From assembly GCF_002727185.1 (NCBI RefSeq), contig NZ_NIZW01000020.1, forward strand, positions 62,001-126,000: a stretch of DNA of 64,000 nt. The letters are read 5' to 3'. This stretch comes from Rhodopirellula bahusiensis. GTDB taxonomy: Bacteria > Planctomycetota > Planctomycetia > Pirellulales > Pirellulaceae. How positions within the stretch are numbered: position 1 is the stretch's first letter; each line of letters opens with the position of its first letter. The position numbers were made by a program, and so were the translations under genes. The notes beneath the pieces are model-generated. The model ran no database searches and was not told the DNA's origin. It saw only the letters and a program-made list of their open reading frames with translations. Shown here in pieces: positions 1 through 9,706 of this stretch.

Positions 1-314
1 GCATGACCATGCGAAGGCACGCCGGTTCGCTCGGGTGACCGCCCCGTCAACACACTCGCTCGTGTCGGCGAACAAACTGCTGAGGCCGCATAAAACCGAT
101 CCAGACGCAATCCACCGGATGCCAATCGATCGAGCTCAGGCGTCTTCAGCAACGGATGTTCAAAGTACCCCGTCTGCGCGTATCCCAGATCATCCGCCAT
201 CACCAGGATAACATTGGGACGCTTGGCCTCATCGCCAAAAACAACTGGGCTCGTCCCCATGACGCAAACCAGAGTCACGACGCCACACAACCATTCACTC
301 GACCTCAATGCCAT
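1..314 (-). CDS. Sulfatase (partial, N-terminal part only)
   Basis: The first 104 codons of a formylglycine-dependent sulfatase run off the left edge on the minus strand. It begins with a hydrophobic signal-like segment (about residues 9-27), then the family opening [10 protein letters not shown] (33-42), whose Asp pair binds the catalytic metal. CSPTR at 81-85 is the C-x-P-x-R motif in which Cys81 is converted to formylglycine, and GRSPERTG follows. The family cleaves sulfate esters, often on algal polysaccharides, and is strongly expanded in marine planctomycetes. It is probably exported. The ATG at 314 is the first in-frame Met before the signal peptide. Substrate cannot be told from this fragment. 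Confidence 0.93.
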   Translation of the reverse strand, partial: MALRSSEWLCGVVTLVCVMGTSPVVFGDEAKRPNVILVMADDLGYAQTGYFEHPLLKTPELDRLASGGLRLDRFYAASAVCSPTRASVLTGRSPERTGVPSHGH

Positions 315-447
315 GCTCGAATCCCCGAATGAGTCCACAGCGTCCGCCTTCGATGCCGATCCACCGCGGAACCGTCATCCGATTTCGCCGACGCAGACAG
401 CGAAAACAGTTGCCCATCATAGGCTCTCACTCACCAGTTTTCTTGGT

Positions 448-1347
448 TCAACCAGGTCGATGAGCGTTCAAAAACTCGATCGCTCGCTGCAGGGAATCTC
501 CTGAGAAGAATTGCTTGCCGCCGTGGCCTGCACCCTCGTGCTGGATCAATTCCACGTCCAGACCAAGTGGCTCGTACAATTCAACCATCCGTTCGCTTTG
601 ATCCAACAGAACCGTCTTGTCCGCTGTTCCGTGAAAGATCAATAGCGGCGGGTCATCGGAAGACACATAGGCTGCCGGGCTGGCCAATCGTTCCATGGAT
701 TCTGGAACCTTCCCGTCTTTGCCGCCCAGCAACGCGTAGCTGCCGGACTGATCCGTGTACGCTCGCTCGGGTTGAGTCTTCCCTCGCAAGACGAAATCGG
801 ATGGGCCGTAGTAGTCGATCACGGCCTGCACACGAGAAGATTGATCAAGGTTGCCACCGATCTCGCTTTCCAATTCAGCAATGTCGCCTGACGTTCCTAA
901 CAACAGAGCTAGGTGACCTCCAGCGGAGCTGCCCGCCACCGCGATCCAGTCCGCGTTGTAGCCATACCGTTCCGCATTGGCTCGCAACCAACGAATCGCC
1001 GCTTTGCAATCGTGAACCTGAGCCGGGAAGATTGCCTCTTTTGAGAAGCGGTAACTCAGACTGGCCAGTGCATATCCTTTTTCAGTCACTTCCATCAGCT
1101 TCGGGTTCCGCCGCGATCCATTTCGCCATCCACCGCCATGAATCCACACCACAAGAGGCGGAGGCTGTGACATGGCCGGAACAAACAAGTCCAACTGAAT
1201 CTGGCGATCTTCCTCGCCTTCGATCTCCGCAAAAACCAGGTCGCGATGCGCCACCACCGAATTCGCTTCCTCGGCATAGCCGGTCTTCTGCGCCATCAAC
1301 AAACACGTGACAATGAGCAACCATGGACGGTGAATGCTTCTCATCAT
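448..1347 (-). CDS. Exported alpha/beta-hydrolase (acetyl-esterase/lipase type)
   Basis: About 299 residues. The start is placed at one of two adjacent ATGs (1347 or 1344), because a signal peptide ending near AEE follows directly and upstream codons look non-coding. Counting from 1344, IHGGGWR (68-74) is the oxyanion-hole HGGGW motif and GSSAGG carries the nucleophile Ser140. A late HGTAD supplies the acid, and EGAGHGG supplies the His. This is the BD-FAE/Aes esterase fold, acting on short acyl esters, probably in the periplasm. It is transcribed divergently from the aminotransferase gene to its right. A longer start at 1566 is open but would bury the signal peptide. Confidence 0.88.
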   Translation of the reverse strand: MMRSIHRPWLLIVTCLLMAQKTGYAEEANSVVAHRDLVFAEIEGEEDRQIQLDLFVPAMSQPPPLVVWIHGGGWRNGSRRNPKLMEVTEKGYALASLSYRFSKEAIFPAQVHDCKAAIRWLRANAERYGYNADWIAVAGSSAGGHLALLLGTSGDIAELESEIGGNLDQSSRVQAVIDYYGPSDFVLRGKTQPERAYTDQSGSYALLGGKDGKVPESMERLASPAAYVSSDDPPLLIFHGTADKTVLLDQSERMVELYEPLGLDVELIQHEGAGHGGKQFFSGDSLQRAIEFLNAHRPG

Positions 1348-1432
1348 TGTGTTCCCGGTTGATGATGGTGGCCCAAGGCCATGCGTCGGCACAGCTGGAC
1401 GACTCATCATAGCCGCTTTGCGAGCTCCACTG

Positions 1433-2698
1433 GTGCCGCGACGCCAACTCATCGCGACACTCTTTGACATCCCGCCTGACACTAATCCTTTTAAACCAAC
1501 AGGTCCTTCGTTGAACGACACCAGACATGAACCATGGCTGATCCGCAGTGACCTGAATTTCCTCAATCACGGCTCCTTTGGAGCGACACCGCGTTGCGTG
1601 ATCGAAGACCAACGGCATTGGCAGACTCTCTTAGAAGAGGATCCCATCGAGTTCCTGGCACCGGAACGGTCACTGCTACCCAAATTAAATTTCGTTCGTC
1701 AAACCGTTGCCGATGAGATCCATGCGTCACCTCCAGACATCGCGTTTGTTCGCAATGCCACCGAAGGAGTCAACGCCGTCGTGCGTTCGTGGCCACTGCA
1801 ACCGGGCGACGAAATCTTGGTGACCAACCACGGTTACAACGCCTGCATCAACGCAGTCGCGCAAGCCGCTGATGCAGCGGGTGCGTCGGTGGTCACCGCA
1901 ACGATTCCGTTCCCCATTCGCGATCCCGATGAAGTGGTGCAGGCGATCGAGCAGAGCATCACGCCCAAGACCAAGTGGATGCTGATCGACCATGTGACCA
2001 GCCCCACAGGGATCGTCCTGCCGATTGCCGAGTTGATTGAACTGGCGCACTCCAAAAACATTCGCGTGATGGTCGACGGGGCTCACGCACCTGGAATGCT
2101 GCCCCTGAACCTCAGCGAATTGCAGCCCGACTACTACACCGCGAATCATCACAAATGGTGGTGCGGACCAAAGGTGTCTGGTTTTCTGTATGTCGACCAA
2201 GACTGCCAAGACGACGTGCTACCGTCCATCATCAGCCATGGCGCGAACACGGAAGGTTACGGCCCGAGCAAATTCCAAAGCCAATTCAATTGGCCCGGAA
2301 CCTTCGACCCGTCGCCTCTGCTGGCTCTCCCAACCGCAATCGACTTTCTGGCGAGTTTGCATCCAACGGAAGATTCCAATCGACTGGCCGGACTGATGCG
2401 GCACAACCATCAACTGGCCGTCGCGGGGCGGCGCATCATTTTGGAGAGATTCAACCTTTCGGAACCCGCACCGGAGTCGATGCTAGGAAGTCTCGCGACG
2501 GTTCCGATTCCGTCTTGGGCGAATCACTCGCCGGATCAAATTCAAGCCATCCGGACATCACTGCGGGACGAGCATCGCTTTGAACTTCCTGTGTTCCGCT
2601 TCGATGCGACGAACGTCTGCTTGAGAATTTCAGCGCAGGCCTACAACAAACTGGAACAATACGAACGTCTCGCAGACGCGGTTGCCGGCTTGTCGTAA
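1433..2698 (+). CDS. Class V aminotransferase (isopenicillin-N epimerase-like)
   Basis: A PLP enzyme of aspartate-aminotransferase fold, class V. Recognisable parts are [11 protein letters not shown] near the N-terminus, NATEGVNAV, the Asp-bearing segment VDGAHAPG that contacts the PLP pyridine, and ANHHKWW, where the Lys is the expected Schiff-base residue. The set fits the isopenicillin-N-epimerase-like or cysteine-desulfurase-like branch; the substrate is unknown. An ATG at 1334 gives a longer reading frame but lies across the start of the divergent hydrolase and encodes a poorly protein-like stretch. I prefer the in-frame GTG at 1433; a TTG at 1511, just before the conserved domain, is also possible. 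Confidence 0.88.
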   Translation: MPRRQLIATLFDIPPDTNPFKPTGPSLNDTRHEPWLIRSDLNFLNHGSFGATPRCVIEDQRHWQTLLEEDPIEFLAPERSLLPKLNFVRQTVADEIHASPPDIAFVRNATEGVNAVVRSWPLQPGDEILVTNHGYNACINAVAQAADAAGASVVTATIPFPIRDPDEVVQAIEQSITPKTKWMLIDHVTSPTGIVLPIAELIELAHSKNIRVMVDGAHAPGMLPLNLSELQPDYYTANHHKWWCGPKVSGFLYVDQDCQDDVLPSIISHGANTEGYGPSKFQSQFNWPGTFDPSPLLALPTAIDFLASLHPTEDSNRLAGLMRHNHQLAVAGRRIILERFNLSEPAPESMLGSLATVPIPSWANHSPDQIQAIRTSLRDEHRFELPVFRFDATNVCLRISAQAYNKLEQYERLADAVAGLS

Positions 2699-2729
2699 GC
2701 AGGTCGACAGGAATGATTGGGTAGAACCT

Positions 2730-2791
2730 CACGTAGGCGAGTCTCTCTGAAACTCGCAAATGACAGCGTCTCGGAGAGACGCCGCTACGTG
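2730..2791. repeat. Palindromic intergenic repeat between convergent genes
   Basis: The outer arms CACGTAG and CTACGTG pair. Inside, GCGAGTCTCTC on the left faces GAGAGACGC on the right as an imperfect inverted repeat. It sits between two converging genes, so it may act as a two-way terminator or be a REP-like element. There is no T-tract on either side. Confidence 0.6.
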
Positions 2792-2830
2792 ATCAAGCCC
2801 AAGGACTCCCGCTCACGTGCTTAAGACCGA

Positions 2831-4117
2831 CTAGCCAGCCAAACGCCGCTCCGACGGCAATGTCTCCGAGGCCATTGGCATCGGCAAAATAGACGGGGTC
2901 TCTTGACCGCTTTGCGAGGTATTCTTCGAAGCCCGTCGAGCCATCACGCCACGAAGAACGAAGTGCATCCCCACAGGAATCCATACCGCCACCGTGGTTC
3001 CAAGGGCCATTTTGAACACCGGCGAAACCGTGGGCAGGCCATGCTTGGCTGCGACATGGAACAGCACCAAAATGGGATGATGCAACAAGTAGATCGCAAA
3101 GGATGCGGTCGCCAATCGTTGCGTGATCGGATCAATCTTCTTCACCAACCTGCACGCCATTCCAATCAGTGTCAGCGATACACCCGTGGCACTGGCGACG
3201 GTGAGCAACGCGAGCGACGTCCAAGTGATTGGACTGACCACAACCGGAAACGCTGACGCTTGGTTGACGTCACTGGACGATGTCTGCCGAAGCACCCAAA
3301 TGCCCAAGACCGTCGTTGCAACGCAAAGCATGACACTGGGACCGCAAGTTCTTCCTGCAATCTGCCTCAGCCAAACCAGGTTGGAATCCGCATGTGCGAT
3401 CAGCACTCCCATCGCGAAGGCGCAACCGCTGTACAACCACTTTGAAGGGACCGGCAAAAAGGCGTGTTGGAATCCCCACACGACTTCAGGATGAATGCAC
3501 AACACCAACACCGCAGCCAACATGGTTAGCGGCATGCCGACCCGAAAGGCACGTGCCGGATCGATTCGTTGCAACCACTTCCAAGCACCTGCGAGAACGG
3601 CGATGTAGAGGATCAAGTACTGCAGGAACCAGAGATGAGACAATCCCCAAAGATGCTCATCCTGTCCCTCGGCAAATTTCAATGCTCGCATCTGGCGAGG
3701 CGTGATCACGCCATCCGCCAACCAACCCAACAACCACGCGTAGAGGTCGACCGGGATCAAGAAAATGACTGCTAAAAGAAATGGCCAACCCAATCGTCGA
3801 GTTCTGGATTTCAAAGTCGCCAGCGGTCCTCGCGAGGACATGCTTCGAAACGCCAGAAACCCAGCCATCACCAAGAATATTGGCATGATGACAATCTCGA
3901 TCGCCCACATCAGCGCCGTCAGACCCATGTGAGGTGTGTCGGTTGTCGCCCAGGTCAGGCCAGGAACATCGGGATCGGAGTAGGGCACGCACGCGTGCAA
4001 CATCACAACTCCAACGGCAGCCCACGCCCGCACGGCATCCAGGCCGAGCAGGTTGTTATTCTGGGGAGCCGATTCGGCAGAATCCGCTTGATTCAGTCGA
4101 AGGTGAGTCGCGTGCAT
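2831..4117 (-). CDS. Acyltransferase family 3 integral membrane protein
   Basis: 428 residues with about ten hydrophobic segments. The N-terminal GLDAVRAWAAVGVVMLHA pattern (near residues 24-42) is the characteristic first helix of acyltransferase-3 (OafA/NodX/OpgC) proteins, where an Arg and a His on helix 1 are important. Such enzymes move acetyl, succinyl or other acyl groups from the cytoplasm onto exported glycans or lipids. The C-terminal 40 residues are polar. No glycan cluster surrounds it, so the acceptor is unknown. It converges on the aminotransferase gene. Confidence 0.88.
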   Translation of the reverse strand: MHATHLRLNQADSAESAPQNNNLLGLDAVRAWAAVGVVMLHACVPYSDPDVPGLTWATTDTPHMGLTALMWAIEIVIMPIFLVMAGFLAFRSMSSRGPLATLKSRTRRLGWPFLLAVIFLIPVDLYAWLLGWLADGVITPRQMRALKFAEGQDEHLWGLSHLWFLQYLILYIAVLAGAWKWLQRIDPARAFRVGMPLTMLAAVLVLCIHPEVVWGFQHAFLPVPSKWLYSGCAFAMGVLIAHADSNLVWLRQIAGRTCGPSVMLCVATTVLGIWVLRQTSSSDVNQASAFPVVVSPITWTSLALLTVASATGVSLTLIGMACRLVKKIDPITQRLATASFAIYLLHHPILVLFHVAAKHGLPTVSPVFKMALGTTVAVWIPVGMHFVLRGVMARRASKNTSQSGQETPSILPMPMASETLPSERRLAG

Positions 4118-4282
4118 ACCTTTTCAATAACGAATGAGCGATCTTCAACGCCAGACGAGTCAACTTAAAACTCACTCGTGAAACCGGTGTGAAACGGAGC
4201 CGCAAATAATTGCGACCGAACCCGAACGAGCCCTTGTCTGTAAACAAATCGAGATCACTGATCACTTACAACTGGAATCCTG

Positions 4283-5173
4283 ATGCCGGAGTTGCCGGAA
4301 GTCGAAACGATGTGCCGCGGCATCTCACCAATCATCGGCCGCGAAATCGAGCGGGTTGAACTGCCGCCCTGCCATTGCCGACCGATGACGATCGAACCCT
4401 CGGTCAGCATCATCAACCGCCGCCTACGTGGCCGACTCATCGTGGCGATTCAGCGACGTGGCAAGCGGGTGATGCTGTGCTTGGATGATCAATCGAGGCT
4501 TGTGATCGAGCCCCGCATGACGGGGCTGGTGTTGCTCGCCGATCCGCCGGACCCAGACCACCTGCGACTTCGAATTCAGTTTCGACCTCCGCACGAATCG
4601 CCGGAGAATCCGCCCACGGAATCCCCTACTGAACTGCTGGTTTGGGACCGTCGCGGATTGGGAACCATTCGCTGGATGGACGATAGTGACTACCGCGAAA
4701 AAGTCGATTCGCGGCTGGGACCGGATGCAATGTGCGTCACTATCGCAGAACTTCGTCAGAATCTGGCGACCTCCAAACGCCCGATCAAAGTGGCATTGCT
4801 GGATCAATCGGCCGTCGCAGGGATTGGTAACTTGTACGCGGCGGAAATCCTATTTCTGGCCGGCGTCGATCCTCGAACACGTTGCGATCGGCTGACCAAA
4901 CCGCAGTGGGAACGCATTCACCCGGCGATCACGTTGGTGCTACAAGATGCCATCAACCACGAAGGCAGCACACTGAGCGACGGGACTTATCGCAACGCGT
5001 TGAACAATCCAGGCAACTACCAAAACATGCACCGGGTTTATGATCGTGAACACCTGGCATGCCCGCGATGCGAGGATGGCGTGATCCGACGAATCGTCCA
5101 AGCTCAGCGGGCAACGTTCTTTTGCCCGGGATGTCAACGCAAAAGCGGTCGGCATCCCAGCGTTTGTAGTTGA
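4283..5173 (+). CDS. mutM: Formamidopyrimidine-DNA glycosylase (Fpg/MutM)
   Basis: Base-excision repair enzyme that removes 8-oxoguanine and formamidopyrimidines and nicks the abasic site. It starts MPELPEVET, where Pro2 (the N-terminal residue after Met removal) is the Schiff-base nucleophile and Glu3 is catalytic. A helix-two-turn-helix region with QSAVAGIGNLYAAE lies at about 172-186. The C-terminal zinc finger is intact: CPRC and CPGC frame the end of the protein. At 296 residues it is slightly longer than the usual 270; an extra polar loop near residues 105-120 (ESPENPPTESPTE) explains this. The next gene converges, 36 bp away. Confidence 0.96.
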   Translation: MPELPEVETMCRGISPIIGREIERVELPPCHCRPMTIEPSVSIINRRLRGRLIVAIQRRGKRVMLCLDDQSRLVIEPRMTGLVLLADPPDPDHLRLRIQFRPPHESPENPPTESPTELLVWDRRGLGTIRWMDDSDYREKVDSRLGPDAMCVTIAELRQNLATSKRPIKVALLDQSAVAGIGNLYAAEILFLAGVDPRTRCDRLTKPQWERIHPAITLVLQDAINHEGSTLSDGTYRNALNNPGNYQNMHRVYDREHLACPRCEDGVIRRIVQAQRATFFCPGCQRKSGRHPSVCS

Positions 5174-5209
5174 TAGCAGAAAGGCGAGAATCCTCCCGCC
5201 ACACAACAA

Positions 5210-6571
5210 TCAGTTGTCGACGCAGGTTTCTAGGAACCGTGCCAGACGATGGAAGTCAGAGCTTTGCTCGATGAATCGAACTTTGGTGACCAAAGTTTGC
5301 GGATCGACCAGCTCTTCGAATGGCACGAAGTGCAAATCGAATTGGCCCGAAACCGAAACCATCACACCATTGAGTTTCTCTTCCACCAAAGCTCGGTAAG
5401 CACCCACGCCCAGTTGCGATCCCAACATGACATCGTAAGCGTGTGGCGGTGCACAACGAGATTCGTATCCCATTTGCAAGCCGTTCACCTTGCGAGTCCG
5501 GCCGGTTCGCTCGTTGTAGCGAGCGGCCAGCAATCGAGACATGACCGCGGAGAGGTTCACCAACGAGATGTTGATGTGACCATGGTCGTCGCGGGTGACT
5601 CCTTCGAGATACTTTGATGGCAAGTACTCGGCCATGCCTTCGGCGATCACGATCGTGCCGTATTGGCGACCTTCCCGTTCGCGAGCCATCATCATGTCGA
5701 CCATGCGATCGATCACTCGTTCCATCGCCATGATCTTGCGAGTTTCACCGGTGTCTTGATTGACGACTTCTTCGTCAGCCAGTGCGCCGGTGATGTCTTC
5801 GACGCTGAGCACCATGCTGGCTTCGCCGGCAATCGCGGCACCGTACGCCAACCAACCGGCGCTGCGGCCCATGGCTTCGCACAGGAAATACGCACGGCCC
5901 GCGGCAGCGTCGTAGTTCAAGTTACGAATCTCTTCGGCCAAAGTTTCCACGGCGGTGAAGAAGCCGAACGTGAAATCAATGCCTGAGTAATCGTTGTCGA
6001 TCGTCTTGGGCAAGTGAACCACTGGGAAACGACGCGCGTCTCCGGGCAGGTTGTCTTGGAACATCTTGAGTTTGTTGGCGGTCTTCAGCGTGTCATCACC
6101 GCCGATCGAGATCAACGCGTCGACTTCCAGCGAGCACAGACCTTCGTAGACTCGGCGAAGCGGAGCGACCAACTCCGGATCTTTCAAATGCTCGGGACTG
6201 CTGACGTGTTTGCCCGGGTTGGTCCGAGCGGTTCCGATCATGATGCCACGGCTGCTGCGAGCATGGGTCAGCGAATCGTGTGTGAACCGAATGTAGTCGG
6301 CACCTTCTTGCAACGGTCCGGCAGCGGTGTACTCCGCCAAACGGCTGTACCCGTGTTTGATGCCGAAGACCTGAGCACCTTCTTCCAGGAACGAAAACGC
6401 TGCGGTGCTGATGACCGCGTTGGCGGCGGGAGCGGGTCCGCCGGCGAACAAGATCGCGACGCGTTTGATATCCAAATTGTGATGAGCGAGCTCAGCCACG
6501 ATGACACTGCCTGGTGAAGAGGAATTTCCAAAGACAATCGCGTTGCGATCGAGAGCCCAGATTCTAAGCAT
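5210..6571 (-). CDS. 6-phosphofructokinase, pyrophosphate-dependent type
   Basis: Phosphofructokinase fold. GGDDT at 157-161 and PKTIDND at 188-194 are the diagnostic sites. ATP enzymes usually have GGDGS and PGTIDND; an Asp in the first motif and a Lys in the second mark the PPi-using subtype, which makes the fructose-6-phosphate step reversible. AMGRSAGWLA and the substrate segment FVNLSA-like ISLVNLSAVMSR follow. The length of 453 fits the compact PPi-PFK group. The start is uncertain: residues 1-24 are not conserved-looking, and an in-frame GTG at 6499 would give 429 residues. The PPi assignment rests on these two motifs only. Confidence 0.88.
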   Translation of the reverse strand: MLRIWALDRNAIVFGNSSSPGSVIVAELAHHNLDIKRVAILFAGGPAPAANAVISTAAFSFLEEGAQVFGIKHGYSRLAEYTAAGPLQEGADYIRFTHDSLTHARSSRGIMIGTARTNPGKHVSSPEHLKDPELVAPLRRVYEGLCSLEVDALISIGGDDTLKTANKLKMFQDNLPGDARRFPVVHLPKTIDNDYSGIDFTFGFFTAVETLAEEIRNLNYDAAAGRAYFLCEAMGRSAGWLAYGAAIAGEASMVLSVEDITGALADEEVVNQDTGETRKIMAMERVIDRMVDMMMAREREGRQYGTIVIAEGMAEYLPSKYLEGVTRDDHGHINISLVNLSAVMSRLLAARYNERTGRTRKVNGLQMGYESRCAPPHAYDVMLGSQLGVGAYRALVEEKLNGVMVSVSGQFDLHFVPFEELVDPQTLVTKVRFIEQSSDFHRLARFLETCVDN

Positions 6572-6859
6572 CCGCCCCGTTTCGCCAAGACGCCTGCCAA
6601 TCGGCGAGGCGACAGGAACCGAGCGAACTAAGAGGACGGAATCAGTTGTAACGCCGGCCGGTCATCGATCGGCTGAATCCGGTGGTTTGAAGACTCGTGA
6701 GAGGTGAGAACCGCCAGTTCTCACGCGAAAATGTCGCCGATCGCAGGTTGGATCGACGAGAACGCCGGGAATTCAGGAACGGTGAACAAAAGCCAACTAC
6801 AAGGCTTTGATCATCCGGCATTCACATCTGCCATCAATGGGCCGCGATATCGGAACAGA

Positions 6860-7705
6860 CTAGGCTGCTTCTCGATGGACTTCGGCCTGAAATCGATTGT
6901 CGGAATCACATCCCGGCTGAGTACGGGACTCAGGATTGCTGGTTCCTTCGAGTGATCCAGATGTCTCATCAGCTCGTCGATTGACAGAGACTGACTTTTG
7001 TCCGGACCGAGCGCGCCGTTTCCCAGCTTTTTCGCGGCACAAGCGGTCGCAGAGTTCCGCCTCTTTCGGATCCATGCGATGTTCCATCTCTCGCAAAGAT
7101 TCAGCCACCTTTTGCCTCAGGTCATCGACCGTTTGTCCGGGAGTCGGAAAGATTGGGTCGCCGAACAACGCATCCACCAATGTGAACGGAAGCAGGATTT
7201 GCATTCGGTCCCACGCCTTTGGCAGGATCCAACGTCGACGCGGTATGAGCACGACGGGAACGATTGGGACGTCGGCTTTGATCGCCACCATCGCGATCCC
7301 CTTTTGAGCAACGCCGCGAGGCCCACGAGGCCCATCCACGGCGATCACACTTGGATTGCCATCCTTCACGTGGCGAATCATTTTGCTCAGGGCTGTTGCG
7401 CCACCTTTTTCTCCCGAACCACTGCTGCCACGAATGGGCACACAGCCATTGCCTCGAAGCAACGGCATCAACAAATCGCCATCGCGTGAACGAGAAACCA
7501 TCGCTCCCACTTTGGGCGCGGACAACGACAACGCAGCCAACTGATGAGCATGCAAAATTGCGAGCGCGTACTGCTTGCCCGTCCGCTGCACCAAACGTTC
7601 GCGCTGGTCGTTGCGAACACGTATTTGAAACGTGAGTCGAAACAACTTGAACGTCACAGCGATGCCTGCTCCGATCACTGGATTCACGAGACGTGGGACT
7701 TTCAT
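6860..7705 (-). CDS. DUF374 / LpxL-like lysophospholipid acyltransferase family protein
   Basis: About 281 residues from an ATG at 7705 (MKVPRLVNP). An N-terminal hydrophobic helix is followed by an acyltransferase core: HAHQLAAL, SRSRDGDLL, the GCVPIRGSS block and AVDGPRGPRG, which match the conserved order of DUF374 proteins. These are relatives of lipid A acyltransferases. The His-x4-Asp motif is replaced by a His-rich HAHQ segment, as DUF374 members tend to differ there. The C-terminal 60 residues are polar and Arg/Ser-rich, probably disordered. Role in outer-membrane lipid assembly is inferred from the family. An upstream ATG at 7801 is less likely. Confidence 0.8.
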   Translation of the reverse strand: MKVPRLVNPVIGAGIAVTFKLFRLTFQIRVRNDQRERLVQRTGKQYALAILHAHQLAALSLSAPKVGAMVSRSRDGDLLMPLLRGNGCVPIRGSSGSGEKGGATALSKMIRHVKDGNPSVIAVDGPRGPRGVAQKGIAMVAIKADVPIVPVVLIPRRRWILPKAWDRMQILLPFTLVDALFGDPIFPTPGQTVDDLRQKVAESLREMEHRMDPKEAELCDRLCREKAGKRRARSGQKSVSVNRRADETSGSLEGTSNPESRTQPGCDSDNRFQAEVHREAA

Positions 7706-7813
7706 CGAGGTAAAAGGAAAAAACAACGAGGCGGGACAACCAATGGTAACACCACCACCGAAGGATTTTCCTTCAGCGGCAAACATTGCCAAAGCGATCA
7801 CAACGCTGGCGAC

Positions 7814-8665
7814 TCAGTCAGCGAACTTGTTCCAGTTCACTTGTTTGTAAACGACTCGGTAACCCATGGCTCGATCGATTTGACGCTGAGCGTCATCGTC
7901 GATCCCTTCGGACCAAGCCGATTCTATGTTCAGGTTTGCTTTCATGACCGGTTCGCCCTCGGCTCCATTCCGGTCAATTGACAATTTCGTTTTCACGCCG
8001 ATCAGTGACTGCTTCCACAATTCATCATTCAGCCGCATTCGGCCAAACGGCGGCAATCCTCGAGGTCGGACAATGTTGAGACGACATGCCCAATCAACCA
8101 ACTGAGCGTTGGCAATTGCCATCGCGGGCGACGGAGGAACCACTCCCTCCACCTCATACCGCACGCCAGGGTATGTCATCTCGTAGCGGAGGTTCCCCAA
8201 CGAGTTCACCCTCGCGTTCATCCCCAATCGATCACGTCGTGTGGGGTCCGTGACCGCCGCGTCCGCGCGGGCAGTCAATCGAGTCAACTCGTCCATTGAA
8301 ACTGAGCAACGCGTTTTCGTTTGCTGGTCCAGCAACACAATCATGGACTGATTCAAATCAAACACGGTCAGAAACCGAGGATCCGATTCCGAAACACTGT
8401 AGATCACGCCTTCAGCAAAGATGTTCTTGTGGACCGAGTTGGGTTTTCGCTCGCCCGCGAAATAGATTTTGGTTGTCAGCGTGAAGTCAGGCGTGTTTGC
8501 CTTGGCTGTCTTTCCACCCAGATGGTTTGCCAGGCGAAATTCTTGGGCGATGGAAGAACCGCCTACCAGCAGCATCAAGAACGCGGCCACGCTCAGAACC
8601 AGACCGCTGGCAAATGCCGTTTGTCTCGGCGCAAGCGGCAACCTAGGCCGAATGTGACTCGGCAT
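7814..8665 (-). CDS. Exported protein of unknown function
   Basis: I do not recognise a family. From the ATG at 8665 the protein has a basic N-terminus (MPSHIRPRLPLAPRQ), a hydrophobic segment rich in V, L and A, and a likely signal-peptidase site after SSIAQ. The mature part, about 240 residues, is soluble and mixed alpha/beta in character, without cysteine pairs or repeats. It mentions no catalytic motif I can name. It is transcribed in the same direction as the DUF374 gene with a gap of about 110 bp, so the two may be co-transcribed; an envelope role is a guess. Confidence 0.7.
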   Translation of the reverse strand: MPSHIRPRLPLAPRQTAFASGLVLSVAAFLMLLVGGSSIAQEFRLANHLGGKTAKANTPDFTLTTKIYFAGERKPNSVHKNIFAEGVIYSVSESDPRFLTVFDLNQSMIVLLDQQTKTRCSVSMDELTRLTARADAAVTDPTRRDRLGMNARVNSLGNLRYEMTYPGVRYEVEGVVPPSPAMAIANAQLVDWACRLNIVRPRGLPPFGRMRLNDELWKQSLIGVKTKLSIDRNGAEGEPVMKANLNIESAWSEGIDDDAQRQIDRAMGYRVVYKQVNWNKFAD

Positions 8666-9011
8666 TTGATAATTTCGGGTGGAAAGAGAAAGCATCGCGG
8701 GACCCATCCAATTCATTTTGGGCATCGAATTCGTGCCTAGAACAGGGAATAGTCGACCGCTGCGGGGGGCGTCCAGACCGGTTTGTAATTCTTGACATCG
8801 GCTTGTAACAGCTACTGGCAAAATCTGCACTTCGCCGAAACGTCAACACACCCCAAAAAACGCAAACACCTGCCCACAAACCACTTACGAAAGACTCGTA
8901 AGTTTTCAAAGACTGTTTGGCACCGTCGTTGCATTAGTCCTCCATCACAACCGCGGGTCGCAACGGTCCGCTCCTCACAAACGATTCTTTTCTTGGGCAA
9001 AGGAAGCTGCC
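8666..9011. other. Divergent intergenic region upstream of csrA
   Basis: About 346 bp without a convincing gene. It must contain promoters for the leftward exported protein and rightward csrA. A TTGACA-like hexamer occurs near 8793, but no good -10 box stands at the right distance. The csrA ribosome-binding site AAAGGAAG lies just before the ATG at 9012. Confidence 0.5.
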
Positions 9012-9581
9012 ATGTTGGTTCTCACACGAAAAATCGACGAACAAATTGTCATCGGCGACAACATCAAGATCACCGTCATCAAAGTTCGCAACAATCAAGT
9101 TCGGATAGGCATTTCCGCTCCACGTGACGTCCGCGTTCTGCGAGGTGAACTGGAACCAAACGAAACGGAAGCCTCGGAATCAAACGACACGCAATTGGTC
9201 GTTGATCTGGACTTGGAAGATGAAGCAACCCAAAGCCTGCTGAAAACGACCGAAGAGATCGAAACCAGCTACCGCCCTACGGCAGCCAAGAAACCAAGTC
9301 CGTCGGCCGAATCCGTTGCCAAACGCCCTCAGCCATCAGCCGTTGAACGAACGACTCCGATTGCATCCGCTCCAAACAATGCATCGACGAACCGAGTCGG
9401 CCACATGTTGCCATCTGGAAACACATCCAACCGCATGACCGCTGCGATCGATGCAACCGATACGGCTTCCCAAAAGGATGCCAGCCCTGAACTGCGTGTT
9501 TACAGCGGCAAAGTCAGTCGGCGGACCGGTGAAGGATCGCTCAAACGCAGTCCTTTGGCCAATTACTTCACCGCTCCCTGA
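9012..9581 (+). CDS. csrA: Carbon storage regulator CsrA with long C-terminal extension
   Basis: Residues 1-48 are a canonical CsrA: MLVLTRKIDEQIVIGD, then IKITVIKV, VRIGISAPRDVRVLRGEL. It binds GGA-containing hairpins in mRNA leaders to control translation. Normal CsrA proteins have about 60-75 residues; this one has 189. The extra 120 or so residues are rich in Ser, Thr, Pro, Ala and Glu with no hydrophobic core, so probably disordered. A strong AAAGGAAG ribosome-binding site supports the start. The next gene downstream is a sigma-54 response regulator on the same strand, 125 bp away. No fliW or flagellar gene is nearby. Confidence 0.93.
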   Translation: MLVLTRKIDEQIVIGDNIKITVIKVRNNQVRIGISAPRDVRVLRGELEPNETEASESNDTQLVVDLDLEDEATQSLLKTTEEIETSYRPTAAKKPSPSAESVAKRPQPSAVERTTPIASAPNNASTNRVGHMLPSGNTSNRMTAAIDATDTASQKDASPELRVYSGKVSRRTGEGSLKRSPLANYFTAP

Positions 9582-9589
9582 GTTCGTGC

Positions 9590-9605
9590 CGGGGCGAACG
9601 CCCCG
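9590..9605 (+). terminator. Short GC hairpin after csrA
   Basis: CGGGGC and GCCCCG close a four-base GAAC loop 8 bp after the csrA stop codon. No T-tract follows, so it could be a weak or factor-dependent terminator or an mRNA 3'-end stabiliser. Confidence 0.35.
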
Positions 9606-9706
9606 CATGCAGCCCGAAAGCAACACGTGTTCTTTTTTGCCTCATCGTCAAACATGACCTAGGAAAGGAGTAGTCCTTACGAAACACCCTGCTTCGGAAT
9701 CGCACC

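Noticed and set aside
1334-1432. ATG at 1334 as the aminotransferase start
   Set aside because: It would lie across the divergent hydrolase start and encode a stretch without protein-like character. Cannot be fully excluded.
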